Assembly: GCA_046331425.1 (NCBI GenBank)
Contig: JAXLQU010000003.1
Coordinates: 1 to 64,000, forward strand
DNA from: JANNUT01 sp046331425
GTDB taxonomy: Bacteria > Acidobacteriota > Polarisedimenticolia > J045
Direction of reading: 5' to 3'
Length of the DNA: 64,000 nt
Position 1 is the first letter of the stretch; the number at the start of each line of letters is the position of its first letter. A program made the position numbers and the translations under genes. Positions 7,837 through 17,059 of the stretch are shown in pieces. A model generated the notes under the pieces. The model saw only the letters and a list, made by a program, of their open reading frames with translations, did no database searches and had not been told where the DNA came from.

Positions 7837-9269
7837 GGTGCCAGCGCGCGCTCCAGTGCTTGACGAATCAGGGTCGGATCGTGCCGTCCACCCGTTTGCT
7901 TCATGACCGCACCAATCAGCGCGGAGAGTACTTGTTCTCGGCCGTCGCGATATTGCGCCACAAGTCCCGGCGATGCAGCCAGCGTCGCGCCGACAGCCTG
8001 ATCGAGTGCACGCGGATCGTCGACGCGGGCCAATCCGCGCGCCTGGATGATCGACTCGACCATCCCTTCGCCGCGCGCGAGCGCCGCGAACGCCGCTTTG
8101 GCGCCGGCCGCGGTCAGTCGACCTCGGTCGGCAGCGGCAACGATCGCGGCCAGCTCTGTGGCTGGCACCGCGGTGATGGCTTGCTCCAAGCCAAGCGCGT
8201 TGACCTGAGCCATCCACTCACCCAACACCCACGGCGCAGCAGCACGAGGGTTGCCGCTTGCCGCGGCAACTTTGTCGAAGTACTCGCCAACCTCGTGATC
8301 CACGCTCAACCGGTGGGCGTCGACTTCATTGAGCGAGTAATCACGTTGGTATCGATCGCGACGGGCGTGGGTCAACTCGACACCCGGTTGCCGCGCGTCT
8401 TGCAACAGCTCCGCATCGACCACCAACGGTTGTAGGTCAGGATCGGTGAGATAGCGATAGTCCTCGGAAGCTTCTTTGTATCGCATTGCTCGGGTGAGGC
8501 CTTGTGATTCATCCCATAGACGAGTCTCTTGCGCTACCGCACCGCCGCTTGCGACCAACTCGATTTGGCGCGCGATCTCGTGTTGTAACGCGCGGCGGAC
8601 CAAGCGGAACGAGTTGAGATTTTTGATCTCGACACGCCCCGATAACGGGTCCCCGCGCCGGCGCACCGAAACGTTGGCGTCACACCGCAGCGAGCCCTGC
8701 TCCATGTCGGCCTCACAGACCGCGGTGACTCGCAGCAGCGACTTCAGTCGCTCCAGATACAGGTAGGCGTCGTCGGGCGAACGCAACTGCGGCTGACTGA
8801 CGATCTCGATCAGAGGAACGCCGGCCCGATTGAAGTCGATACCGCTTCGACCGGGATCTACCCCTTGATGGATCGACTTGCCCGCGTCCTCCTCCAGATG
8901 CAGTCGAATCAGATCGATTGCTTGGCGCGGCGCTCCGAGCGGCTCGATCCGAATCGACCCCGCCGTCGCCAACGGTCGATCGTACTGAGTGATCTGATAA
9001 CCCTTGGGGAGGTCGGGGTAGAAATAGTGCTTGCGTGCCCAAATCGAAACGGGATGGACCTTCGCCCCGACCGCTGATGCAAACCGAATCGCCAGCCGAA
9101 TCGCCTCGGCATTGGGACGCGGCAGCGCTCCCGGCAGCCCCAGGCAAATCGGACAGGTGCGTGTATTCGGTTCGCCGCCAAAGGCGTTGCGACATCCGCA
9201 AAACAACTTGGTCTGGGTTGCGAGTTGCGCGTGAACCTCGAGCCCGATCACCGGTTGCCATTCGGACAA
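7833..9269 (-). CDS. gatB: Aspartyl/glutamyl-tRNA amidotransferase subunit B
   Basis: GatB transfers ammonia onto misacylated Glu-tRNA(Gln) or Asp-tRNA(Asn) in the GatCAB complex. 478 residues, normal length. The opening VIGLEVHAQLATQTKLFCGC with the later CPICLGLPG supplies the CxC...CxxC zinc ligands, and KHYFYPDLPKGYQITQYD is the family signature. The C-terminal YqeY-like tRNA-binding domain (ALGLEQAITAVPATELAAIV onward) is complete. The TTG start at 9269 is supported by GGTGAGG a few bases upstream and by the conserved first residues. gatA and gatC are not in the window. A Pho-box-like repeat array lies just upstream. Confidence 0.95.
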   Translation of the reverse strand: MSEWQPVIGLEVHAQLATQTKLFCGCRNAFGGEPNTRTCPICLGLPGALPRPNAEAIRLAIRFASAVGAKVHPVSIWARKHYFYPDLPKGYQITQYDRPLATAGSIRIEPLGAPRQAIDLIRLHLEEDAGKSIHQGVDPGRSGIDFNRAGVPLIEIVSQPQLRSPDDAYLYLERLKSLLRVTAVCEADMEQGSLRCDANVSVRRRGDPLSGRVEIKNLNSFRLVRRALQHEIARQIELVASGGAVAQETRLWDESQGLTRAMRYKEASEDYRYLTDPDLQPLVVDAELLQDARQPGVELTHARRDRYQRDYSLNEVDAHRLSVDHEVGEYFDKVAAASGNPRAAAPWVLGEWMAQVNALGLEQAITAVPATELAAIVAAADRGRLTAAGAKAAFAALARGEGMVESIIQARGLARVDDPRALDQAVGATLAASPGLVAQYRDGREQVLSALIGAVMKQTGGRHDPTLIRQALERALAP

Positions 9270-9316
9270 GGTCGCCTCACCTCGCGCAGCGGCGCGCAGA
9301 ATAGCACGGTGACAGC

Positions 9317-9369
9317 GCTGAAATGCGCGTTACAGAGGCGTGACGCCGGCGTGACGCGCGAGTGAAAGC
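9317..9369. promoter_or_regulatory. Pho-box-like array of 11-bp-phased repeats between gatB and phoB
   Basis: On the plus strand the cores TGAA, TTAC, TGAC, TGAC, TGAA begin at 9319, 9330, 9341, 9352 and 9363, each exactly 11 bp apart. A further TGAC lies at 9310, out of phase. On the minus strand this reads as tandem GTCAC-type units, resembling PhoP/PhoB boxes (11-bp direct repeats). It sits about 65 bp upstream of the chosen phoB start and 50 bp upstream of gatB. Because of orientation it could serve either gene. Confidence 0.5.
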
Positions 9370-9431
9370 TACTGGCTTGTATGGAGTTATCTCTGAACAT
9401 CAGGGGGGCGGGTGGTACTATCCCGCTGCGA

Positions 9432-10112
9432 ATGACACAGCGGATCGTATTGGTGGAGGACGACGGCGACATCGCCGAGATCTTGCGTGTGAATTTGGCT
9501 CGCGAGGGTTACTCACTCGACGTCTTCACCCGCGGCGATAGTGCGCTGGCCGCGGTTCGCTCGCTGCCCCCGGATCTGGTCCTTTTGGACCTGATGCTGC
9601 CTGGCCTGGATGGCTTGGAACTGTGCCGCATGCTCAAACGTGACGCCAAGACCTCGGCCGTCCCGTTGATCATGCTGACCGCCAAAGGAACCGAAACCGA
9701 TCGCATCGTGGGCCTCGAACTCGGCGCAGACGACTACATCGCCAAGCCGTTCAGTCCGCGTGAGGTGATTCTGAGAATCAAGTCGGTGCTGCGTCGCAAG
9801 ACCGACGATGAAAATAACGGCGACGTCTTGCGTGCGGGCCAGATCGAGATCTCGCTCGGCTCCCATTCGCTGCGGGTAGCGGGCGAAGAAGTTCCGCTCA
9901 CGGCGACCGAGTTCAAGTTGCTGCACTTCCTGATGCAGCGGGCCGGCCGCGTGCAAACCCGCAACGTACTCTTGACCGAGGTTTGGGCCTACTCCGAAGG
10001 GGTCGATAGCCGTACGGTCGATACGCATGTCCGCCGCCTGCGCCGCAAGCTGGGGGTCGATGCCGATCGGATCGAAACACTCGTCGGAGTCGGGTACCGC
10101 TTCCGTCCATAG
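9432..10112 (+). CDS. phoB: Phosphate regulon response regulator PhoB (OmpR family)
   Basis: 226 residues. The receiver domain has the acidic pocket EDD (9-11), phospho-acceptor Asp53 in LLDLMLPG, Thr in MLTAKG and Lys in YIAKPF. The C-terminal winged helix (LTATEFKLLHFLMQRAGRV to TVDTHVRRLRRKLG and GVGYRF) binds DNA. ATG 9432 gives the standard N-terminus MTQRIVLVEDD. An in-frame ATG at 9381 would sit in the promoter just after the 11-bp repeats and is disfavoured, although neither start has a good Shine-Dalgarno. The cognate kinase is most likely the phoR-like gene at 13305-14677, transcribed the other way with phoU. Confidence 0.9.
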   Translation: MTQRIVLVEDDGDIAEILRVNLAREGYSLDVFTRGDSALAAVRSLPPDLVLLDLMLPGLDGLELCRMLKRDAKTSAVPLIMLTAKGTETDRIVGLELGADDYIAKPFSPREVILRIKSVLRRKTDDENNGDVLRAGQIEISLGSHSLRVAGEEVPLTATEFKLLHFLMQRAGRVQTRNVLLTEVWAYSEGVDSRTVDTHVRRLRRKLGVDADRIETLVGVGYRFRP

Positions 10113-10120
10113 TCGCTCGA

Positions 10121-10136
10121 CCGCGGCCGGCCGCGG
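10121..10136. repeat. Perfect 16-bp GC palindrome after phoB
   Basis: CCGCGGCCGGCCGCGG begins 8 bp after the phoB stop. It has no loop and no following T-run, so it is not a canonical intrinsic terminator. It could be a protein-binding site or a weak pause hairpin. Confidence 0.35.
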
Positions 10137-10247
10137 ATCGGCAAACGTCACGCTCGACCGATCAGCGCTTGCCATCCCTACCCACCTCGCGGTAAACGAC
10201 TGCTGCCTGCGGAGGGCAGGCCCCATCATCGTCATCGAGGTCGAGCG

Positions 10248-13200
10248 ATGTCGCGCCTGCTACGCCGTGGTTTCACCGTTTTGCTCTGTGCACTGTCAGC
10301 GTTGCTGGCGATTTGGGCCCAGCCCTCGGGGCCACCATTGCGGCTCAAGCGTGGCGCGATCGATCCGCTCACGATTCCCGCAGCGGATCGATCGATCGGC
10401 AACGCAACATCGTCTTCGGTGAGAGTTGTTCAATTCGTCACAATCCCCGATCGCTGGACGCGGCGCATGGCCGAAGCAACCGGCGCGCGCGTTCTGGCCT
10501 ATCTGCCCGACCAAGCATTCGTCTTGCGGGTCCCCGCACAAGCGTTGAGCGGCGTGCGGGCGCTCCCTGGCTTGCGCTGGGAAGGTCCGCTCTCGCCGGA
10601 GTGGAAACTCGCACCCGATCTTGGAACACGCCCATACCGCGACGCATCGCGACGGCAGCAGGGTCGACTGCTTGCGGTGATCGAACTGTGGCCGGACGCC
10701 GACGCCGATTGGGTCGCGTCTCGGTTGCAAGCGCAGGGACTCGACCTGCGTGCGATCTTCACCAACGACGGGCTGCGTCGCGTGTTGGCGAGCGCCAACC
10801 TCGCGCAACTCGAATCTGCAGCCGCGCTCGACGATGTGGCGTTCATCGAGGAATCGCCGGAGGCCACGTTTCGCAACGACGGGGCTTCCTGGGTCATTCA
10901 AACCAATACGCTCAATCTGCGTTCGATCTGGGACCACGGCCTCCACGGCGAAGGTCAGATCATGGGAAATATCGACGGCCGGTTGGATGTCACCGGCTGC
11001 TACTTCACCGACACCGCGGCGATCGGCCCGGGACACCGCAAGGTCGTCGCGTACCGCTCGAGCAATGGTCAAGGCGCGGATAGCCATGGGACGCACACGA
11101 ACGGAACGATGGCCGGCGACAAAGGCACTCCCGGCGTCTGGGATCCGGGAGATGGGCAGGCGTTCGCCGCCAAGATCTCGTTCAGCAACCTCGACGACAT
11201 CAGTGGATCGGGGGGTGCACCGTCCAATCTGCTTCAGTATCTGACCGCAGCGCACAACGACGGCGCGCGCGTGCACTCCAACTCGTGGGGCGACGACGGC
11301 ACTCGCGCCTACACCTCGTGGTCGCGCGACATCGATGACTTCTCGTATCAGAAGGAAGACTCGTTGGTGATGTTCGCCGTCTCCAACGGCGGTATTTCGA
11401 CGACGCCGGAAAACGCCAAGAACGTGTTCGCCGTGGGCGCGTCCGAGCGCGAAGGGAATGCCAACAATCACTGCAGTGGAGGTACCGGTCCGACGTTGGA
11501 TGGACGGCGCAAACCGGAGATCTACGCACCCGGCTGCAGCACGGTAAGCGCGGCCTCGGGACAGACTTGTGGGACGCGCAGCCTGACCGGCACCAGCATG
11601 GCAGCTCCGGCCGTTACCGGCGCGGCCGCGTTGGTGCGGCAGTACTTCCTCGAAGGTTGGTATCCGAGTGGCGTGAAGACGCCGGCCGATGCGCTGATCC
11701 CATCGGGAGCCTTGCTCAAGGCGACGATCGCGAGCGGCGCGCAAGACATGACCGGCGTCTCGGGATACCCGAGCGATCTGGAGGGTTGGGGTCGCGTCAA
11801 CCTGGAGCGTTCGTTGGCCTTCGACGGCGACGCGCGAAAACTCGCGGTGCTCGCCGACGTGCGCAACGTCGATGGGCTGCAGGCCACTCAGAGTTCGAGT
11901 TACACGCTCAACGTGTTGAGTGCGACCGAGCCGCTCAGGATCACGCTTGCCTACACCGAGCCGCCGGCGACCTTGTTGGCCAGCGATCCGGTGATCAACA
12001 ATCTCAACCTCAAGGTTACGGCGCCGGATGGCAGCTCGACCTATTGGGGAAACGTCAACAACGGCAATGGCGAGTCGATCATCGGTGGGTTACCCGACGC
12101 GAAGAACAATCTCGAGCAGGTGATGTTCGCCACGCCGGCAACCGGTCTGTACACGGTCGAGGTGATCGGCGCCGCAGTACCGCAAGGCCCTCAAGGATTT
12201 GCGCTCGTCGCTACCGGTGCCATCGAGGTGCGGGCGGGCGCTCCATCACTGAAGTACAAGTCGAATCGACTGCTCGACGTGACGCCGCTGGGCAACAACG
12301 ACGGCACACTCGATCCAGGCGAAACCGCTCAGATACCGGTCACGCTCGACAATCGCGGGAGCGAGTCGATGACGACGGTCCGCGGACGACTGAGCGTCGA
12401 TCGCCCCGACTTGGTGCGCATCACTCGCATCGATGCCGCGTGGCCGGACATCGCGGCACGCGCGACGGGAGAGTCGTTGTCGCCCCACTTCGAGCTGACC
12501 GCGGCTCCCACTGCGGCATGCGGTCAGACGTTGCGCTTCAGCTTGACCACTGATGCAGATCAGCTACCCGAGCCACAGTTCTCCAACTTCACGATCGAGT
12601 TGGGAAACCCGCGCCGCGACTATCCCAACGGTGCGCCGAGGGATCTGCCCAAGAGTTTCTTCGGCGCGATCACGTCGACTCAGACCGTTCCCGACATCGC
12701 CTTGATACGCGAGTTGGATGTGAGCGTCGATATCAGTCACGGAAACGTGTCGGAGATCCAGGTGACGCTGGTCGCGCCCTCGGGCAAACGCGTCACGCTA
12801 CATAGCCGATCACACAACGGCGACGTCGATCTGAAGCTGCGCTACGACCGCGATCGTGCGGTTGATGGCCCCGGCTCGCTCGACGATTTCATTGGTGAGC
12901 AAGCCCAGGGTGTCTGGCAGTTGGCGGTCAACGACAATGTCAACTCGAATGTGCCGGCTGGCCGGATCAACGGCTGGACCCTGCACCTGACCGCCGACCG
13001 AGCGCTGACGTGCTCTCCCTTGAGTTGCGGCACACCGCCGCCCGCGTCAACGTCCGGCTTGCTCGTCACGAAACAGGGTCCGGATCTTCGCTTCGATTGG
13101 ATCGCCACGCCCAACGCGAGCGGCTATCACCTCTTGAGCGCCGACACAGCCTCGTTCCTGGCCCCTGAGCTGGTGAGGAAGGTGGGGGCTGTGGTGTTCA

Positions 13201-13289
13201 CCGTCGATCCGGGCGGCGCCTCAGCGTCGGCACCGATTCGCTTCTATCAGTTGCGTGCGGTCAACGGTTGCAATTGGGAGGGGCCGTAG
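10248..13289 (+). CDS. Secreted subtilisin-like serine protease (S8) with proprotein-convertase P domain
   Basis: A 1013-residue exported protease. Signal peptide (GFTVLLCALSALLAIWAQ), then an inhibitor-like propeptide to about residue 215. The catalytic triad is Asp in NIDGRLD (about 243), His in DSHGTHTNG (about 281) and Ser in TGTSMAAPAVTGAAAL (about 450). The oxyanion Asn is in FAVSNGG. A beta-sandwich region follows, with DGTLDPGETAQIPVTLDNRG (CARDB-like) around residue 690. A convertase P domain (IRELDVSVDISHGNVSEIQV to GRINGWTLHL) spans roughly 815-920, and the short C-terminal part is fibronectin-like. ATG 10248 has GAGG upstream. It lies between phoB and phoR/phoU; Pho control is possible but no phased box was seen upstream. 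Confidence 0.9.
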   Translation: MSRLLRRGFTVLLCALSALLAIWAQPSGPPLRLKRGAIDPLTIPAADRSIGNATSSSVRVVQFVTIPDRWTRRMAEATGARVLAYLPDQAFVLRVPAQALSGVRALPGLRWEGPLSPEWKLAPDLGTRPYRDASRRQQGRLLAVIELWPDADADWVASRLQAQGLDLRAIFTNDGLRRVLASANLAQLESAAALDDVAFIEESPEATFRNDGASWVIQTNTLNLRSIWDHGLHGEGQIMGNIDGRLDVTGCYFTDTAAIGPGHRKVVAYRSSNGQGADSHGTHTNGTMAGDKGTPGVWDPGDGQAFAAKISFSNLDDISGSGGAPSNLLQYLTAAHNDGARVHSNSWGDDGTRAYTSWSRDIDDFSYQKEDSLVMFAVSNGGISTTPENAKNVFAVGASEREGNANNHCSGGTGPTLDGRRKPEIYAPGCSTVSAASGQTCGTRSLTGTSMAAPAVTGAAALVRQYFLEGWYPSGVKTPADALIPSGALLKATIASGAQDMTGVSGYPSDLEGWGRVNLERSLAFDGDARKLAVLADVRNVDGLQATQSSSYTLNVLSATEPLRITLAYTEPPATLLASDPVINNLNLKVTAPDGSSTYWGNVNNGNGESIIGGLPDAKNNLEQVMFATPATGLYTVEVIGAAVPQGPQGFALVATGAIEVRAGAPSLKYKSNRLLDVTPLGNNDGTLDPGETAQIPVTLDNRGSESMTTVRGRLSVDRPDLVRITRIDAAWPDIAARATGESLSPHFELTAAPTAACGQTLRFSLTTDADQLPEPQFSNFTIELGNPRRDYPNGAPRDLPKSFFGAITSTQTVPDIALIRELDVSVDISHGNVSEIQVTLVAPSGKRVTLHSRSHNGDVDLKLRYDRDRAVDGPGSLDDFIGEQAQGVWQLAVNDNVNSNVPAGRINGWTLHLTADRALTCSPLSCGTPPPASTSGLLVTKQGPDLRFDWIATPNASGYHLLSADTASFLAPELVRKVGAVVFTVDPGGASASAPIRFYQLRAVNGCNWEGP

Positions 13290-13304
13290 TGTTGGGCGCG
13301 TCGA

Positions 13305-14677
13305 TTAGCCGGGAAACTGCAGCGTGAACGTCGAACCCTTGCCGAGTTCGCTGTCGAGATCGACGCTGCCGCCGTGCAGACGCATCAAGTGCTTGACGAT
13401 GGAAAGCCCGAGGCCGGTGCCGGGCGTATCGCCGGCACGCGACGAGTCGACGCGAAAGAAGCGGTGGAACACGTCGGAGACCGCATCCGAAGGGATGCCG
13501 ATGCCGGTGTCGCTGACCTTCAGGGCAACCCCCTTGCAGGGCCGCGCTGAGCCTCGAACACGATCCGCCCGCCGGGCCGATTGAACTTCAAACCGTTGTC
13601 GATCAGGTTCACCAGGATCTGCTCGAGGCGGCGCCGGTCGGCATGCACGGTCGTGGAAGCGGGGACCTTGATCTCGAACGTGACGTATCGCTCCTCGGCT
13701 TGCCGCGTGAACGGCTGGATCACCTCCGAGATGAGCGTGGCCAGGTCGAGGTCTTGACGGTCGAGTCGAATCGCTCCGGTTTCGATCTGCGACAGGTCGG
13801 TGAGATCGGCGACGAGCAGTTCCATCCGGTGCGCTTGCCGCTGCGCGATCGCCAGCAGTCGCGCGGCCATTTCGGTATCGACCGCGAGGTTGGTATCCCG
13901 CAGCGTTTCTACAGCACCCTTGATCGAGGTCAGCGGTGTTCGGAGTTCATGCGAAACGTTGGCGACGAACTCGCGGCGCACTCTCTCCAGCGACTCGATT
14001 CGAGTGATGTCGTGGAAGACCACCAAGACACCGCGTGTCGAGGCCCTCGGCGCCGCAACCGCGGCGACACGAACTTCAAAACGGCGGCCCGTGATTCCCG
14101 GCTCGTCGTGCCCCACCACCAAGGGCTCGCTTCCGCCCCGAACCGAGGCCACCGCTTCGATGACACTGGGGGCACGCAGCACTTCATCCAGGCGCCGGCC
14201 CACCAACTCCTGACGCATCGATGCAATTTCGCCGAAAGCGTGGTTGGCAACCCGAATTCGGCCCTCGGCGTCGATCAGAGCGATCGCATCGGCCATCGTG
14301 TCGAGTACCGCCAGCAGCGTTGCGTACTCGTCTTGGCGCTCCTGACGCTGCGCTTCGGTGTTGTGACGTAACCAAATCAGGCTGCCGGCGATCTGGCCGA
14401 TTTCGTCGTCGCGCTCTTCTCCCGGAATTTCCACGGTAGCACCGGCGGCCATCCGCTCCGCCGCATCGGCCAACTTTTCCAAGGGACGAAGCGCACGACG
14501 CGCCGCCTTGGCGAACAAGAAGGCCAAGAGCGCCGCAATGCCGAGGAGCCACAGCGTTTCCGCACCGAGGCGATTGCGCTGATCCGTGAAGAACACCACG
14601 GTCATGGATGTCAGTAGTAACAGCGCTCCGAACCCCAGCGCATAGCTGACGAGTCGTCGTCTGAGACTGCCTTCCAT
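13305..14677 (-). pseudogene. phoR: Phosphate-type sensor histidine kinase PhoR, frameshifted in the ATPase domain
   Basis: Translation from 14677 gives two TMs (LGFGALLLLTSMTVVFF and LWLLGIAALLAFLFA), HAMP, PAS (about 120-225), HisKA with VANVSHELRTPLTSIKGA and the ATPase N-box NLIDNGLKFNRPGG. It then stops at 13520. A second frame running to TAA at 13305 supplies the rest: VSDTGIGIPSDAV, FFRVDSSRAGDTPGTGLGLS and GKGSTFTLQFPG. Joining them needs one extra base near the five-G run at 13529-13533 (minus strand). Everything else is intact, so this is a sequencing or assembly indel, a recent mutation or, less likely, -1 slippage. It lies 8 bp after phoU and is probably co-transcribed with it. 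Confidence 0.85.
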
Positions 14678-14685
14678 GCCGGACG

Positions 14686-15348
14686 CTAGTCCTTGTCCAC
14701 GGCGTGCTTGATCACCTTGCCTTCAGCCATATAGACCACTTGCTCGCAGATGTTGGTGGCCTGATCGCCGATCCGCTCGAAGTATTTGGCGATGAAGATC
14801 AAGCGTATCGCGCGGCTGATCGTGCGCGGGTCCTCGAGCATGTACGAGAGCAACTCTCGAAACACGGTTTCCATCCGCGAGTCGAGATCATCGTCCAAGG
14901 CGATCACACGCCGGGCCGCGTCGGCATCGCGATTGACGAACGCGTCCAGGGCGCCGCGCACCATCTCCTGGGATCGGCGCGCCATCAGCGGGATATCGAC
15001 GTACGGCTTGAGCGGCGGCTCCTCGTTCAGTTCCAAGGCGCGCTCACAAACGTTCACCGCGTGATCGGCCATCCGCTCGAGGTCCTCGGCCATCTTCATG
15101 GCGGTGGTCACGAACCTCAGATCGCGGGCCGCCAGTTGGTAGCGGGCCAGCAGTTCGAGGGTGAACGCATCAACCTCCAGTTCCAGTTGGTCGACGCTTT
15201 CATCCTCGCCGATGGTGCGTCGCGCCAGGTCTCCGTCTCGCTCGGTCAGGGCCCTGACCGAATTGCCGATTGCATTCTCGACCAGACCACCCAGCCGCTG
15301 AACCATCGATGCCAGGCGTTCCAATTCGTGTTCGAAGTGTCGTTCCAT
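14686..15348 (-). CDS. phoU: Phosphate signalling regulator PhoU
   Basis: 220 residues, the normal PhoU length, made of two three-helix bundles. The conserved metal-binding helices are visible as KMAEDLERMADHAVNVCERA in the first repeat and IAKYFERIGDQATNICEQV in the second (E/DxxxD type). PhoU couples Pst transporter state to PhoR activity. ATG 15348 (MERHFEHELERLASMV) is the family start; a longer frame to 15516 has no homology and contains the Pho-box repeats. No pstSCAB genes are nearby. It precedes phoR on the same strand. Confidence 0.92.
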   Translation of the reverse strand: MERHFEHELERLASMVQRLGGLVENAIGNSVRALTERDGDLARRTIGEDESVDQLELEVDAFTLELLARYQLAARDLRFVTTAMKMAEDLERMADHAVNVCERALELNEEPPLKPYVDIPLMARRSQEMVRGALDAFVNRDADAARRVIALDDDLDSRMETVFRELLSYMLEDPRTISRAIRLIFIAKYFERIGDQATNICEQVVYMAEGKVIKHAVDKD

Positions 15349-15391
15349 TCTCGGAATCTCCGTGACGCACCACTGCACCCTGACCGCCGGC

Positions 15392-15431
15392 TGTGACAAT
15401 CCGGCAAGACGCAGGTGACGAACATGTGACG
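15392..15431 (-). promoter_or_regulatory. Pho-box-like repeats upstream of phoU
   Basis: On the coding (minus) strand CGTCACA, CGTCACC and TGTCACA begin 11 and then 22 bp apart, exactly in 11-bp phase, with a degenerate fourth unit (TCTTGCC) filling the gap. This is the same GTCA core and spacing as upstream of phoB. It lies about 45-85 bp upstream of the phoU start, in the correct orientation for activation of phoU-phoR. Confidence 0.5.
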
Positions 15432-15521
15432 GCCGTGGGCCGACCGTTACCGTTGGCATTGTAAGGCCCGCAAAATCGGATCGGAATGAAGAGTTGTGTG
15501 ACGAGTGATGCGGCAACCCCG

Positions 15522-16916
15522 TTACAGCCGGTGTGACTCGCCGAGCCGTGGTAGGTAGACCTCTGTCACGCCCTCCTGCTTCAAGATTTCGGCCATCGCC
15601 AACCTCGGCTCGGTTTCGCCGTGAACCACGAAGGCCCGGCGGATCGGACCACCGAGCGCTTGGATCCAGCTTCGCAATTCATCGCGATCGGCGTGGGCGG
15701 AGTAACCGCCGAGTGTGGTGATCTCCGCCTCGATCTCGACCGGATCACCGAGGATGTTGACGGTGCGCCGTCCTTCCTGGATCTTGCGGCCGAGGGTGTG
15801 CTCGGCCTGGAACCCAACGAACAGGATGGTGTTTTTGGGATCGCTCCCATGATGCTTTAGGTGATGCAGGATTCGCCCCGACTCGGCCATTCCGGAGGCA
15901 GCGATGATGACCGCCGGTCCCGACATCGTGTTCAGGGCCCGGGAATCCTCGACACGTCGAACGTACGAGACCAACGGGAAGTCGAACAGGTCCGCCGTCT
16001 CCGATACCAAGCGCTCGCGGCGATCGAACAGCTCGGGGTGCAGCCGGAAGATCGCGGTCGCCTCGATCGCCAACGGGCTGTCGACGTAGATCGGCAGCTT
16101 GCCGATCTGGCCGGCGCGGTGCAGCGCGTGCAATGCGTAGATCAACTCTTGGGCCCGGCCGACCGCGAACGATGGGATCAGGACTTTGCCGCCGCGCGCT
16201 GCGGTGCGATTGACGATTTCGCCGAGCGTCTGTTCGGCAACACCCACGGTCTCGTGCTTTTTCGATGCGTAGGTCGACTCGATGATCAGCGTGTCGATTG
16301 GACCTTTGGGTGGGTCTGGATCGCGAAGCACCGGCATCCCCTTGCGGCCGATGTCCCCGGAGAAAACCAGTCGATGCGAGTCCGAACGCCGCGTGATCGT
16401 CAGGTCGACGCTCGCCGATCCGAGGATGTGACCGGCATCACGGAACGTGACCGAGAGTCCTTCCAGCAGCGGGTGCGGTTGTGCGTACCCCACCGTCATC
16501 ATCCGCTTCTGCACCGCGGCCGCATCTTCGGCGTCGTAAAGCGGTTCGGAGTTGGGTCCGGCTTTTCCGTGCTTGCGCAGAAACTCCGCATCCTTCATCT
16601 GAATGAAGGCCGCATCGGCCAACATGATTGCCGAAAGATCGCGCGTCGCTGGCGTGCAAAGGATCGGCGCGTGGAAACCGAATCGTGTCAGCAGCGGCAG
16701 TCTTCCGGCGTGATCGATGTGCGCGTGACTGAGTACGACAGCGTCGATCGTGCGCGCATCGAGCGGGAGTTCCGCGTTCTTGGCACGCGCTTCTGCGCGG
16801 CGGCCCTGGAATAGCCCGGCGTCCAACAAGATGCTGCGATCATCGATGTCGAGTCGATGCATCGAGCCGGTAACCTCGCCGGCTGCGCCATGAAACGTAA
16901 GCTCGAGTTTTCCCAT
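15522..16916 (-). CDS. Beta-CASP metallo-beta-lactamase RNase/exonuclease
   Basis: 464-residue MBL-fold nuclease of the YSH1/CPSF-73-like bacterial group. Metal-binding motif HAHIDHAG at about residues 62-69, motif III GHILGS, motif IV FSGDIGRKGMPVL. The beta-CASP block has IPSFAVGRAQE, IAASGMAESGRILHH and the RMMBL end GYSAHADRDELRSW plus FVVHGE. It is predicted to cleave RNA in the cytoplasm. ATG 16916 (MGKLELTFHGAAGEVTGS) fits family members. ATG 16955 would add 13 unconserved residues. It starts 143 bp from the permease gene and ends 173 bp from phoU. Confidence 0.88.
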   Translation of the reverse strand: MGKLELTFHGAAGEVTGSMHRLDIDDRSILLDAGLFQGRRAEARAKNAELPLDARTIDAVVLSHAHIDHAGRLPLLTRFGFHAPILCTPATRDLSAIMLADAAFIQMKDAEFLRKHGKAGPNSEPLYDAEDAAAVQKRMMTVGYAQPHPLLEGLSVTFRDAGHILGSASVDLTITRRSDSHRLVFSGDIGRKGMPVLRDPDPPKGPIDTLIIESTYASKKHETVGVAEQTLGEIVNRTAARGGKVLIPSFAVGRAQELIYALHALHRAGQIGKLPIYVDSPLAIEATAIFRLHPELFDRRERLVSETADLFDFPLVSYVRRVEDSRALNTMSGPAVIIAASGMAESGRILHHLKHHGSDPKNTILFVGFQAEHTLGRKIQEGRRTVNILGDPVEIEAEITTLGGYSAHADRDELRSWIQALGGPIRRAFVVHGETEPRLAMAEILKQEGVTEVYLPRLGESHRL

Positions 16917-17059
16917 AGCGCGGGATTGTATGCGGACTGGCGGGGAATTCGGCATCGGCCTGCCAGTCAGGGCGCACGAGATGGACTGTGGGGCCGCGGC
17001 ACGGGCCTGATCGAGCTGGCGTCGTAATCAGCCGCGAAACGGGCGAGACGACAGGCCCG

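Noticed and set aside
10137..10247. Pho box before the S8 protease
   Set aside because: Two GTCA motifs (10147 and 10231) are 84 bp apart and not in 11-bp phase.
10296..11744. Long antisense frame in the S8 protease gene
   Set aside because: Arg/Gly-rich translation without domain, typical shadow of a high-GC coding strand.
13520..14677. Treating the truncated kinase as a complete shorter PhoR
   Set aside because: It would lack the G1 and G2 ATP boxes, which are present in the adjacent frame.
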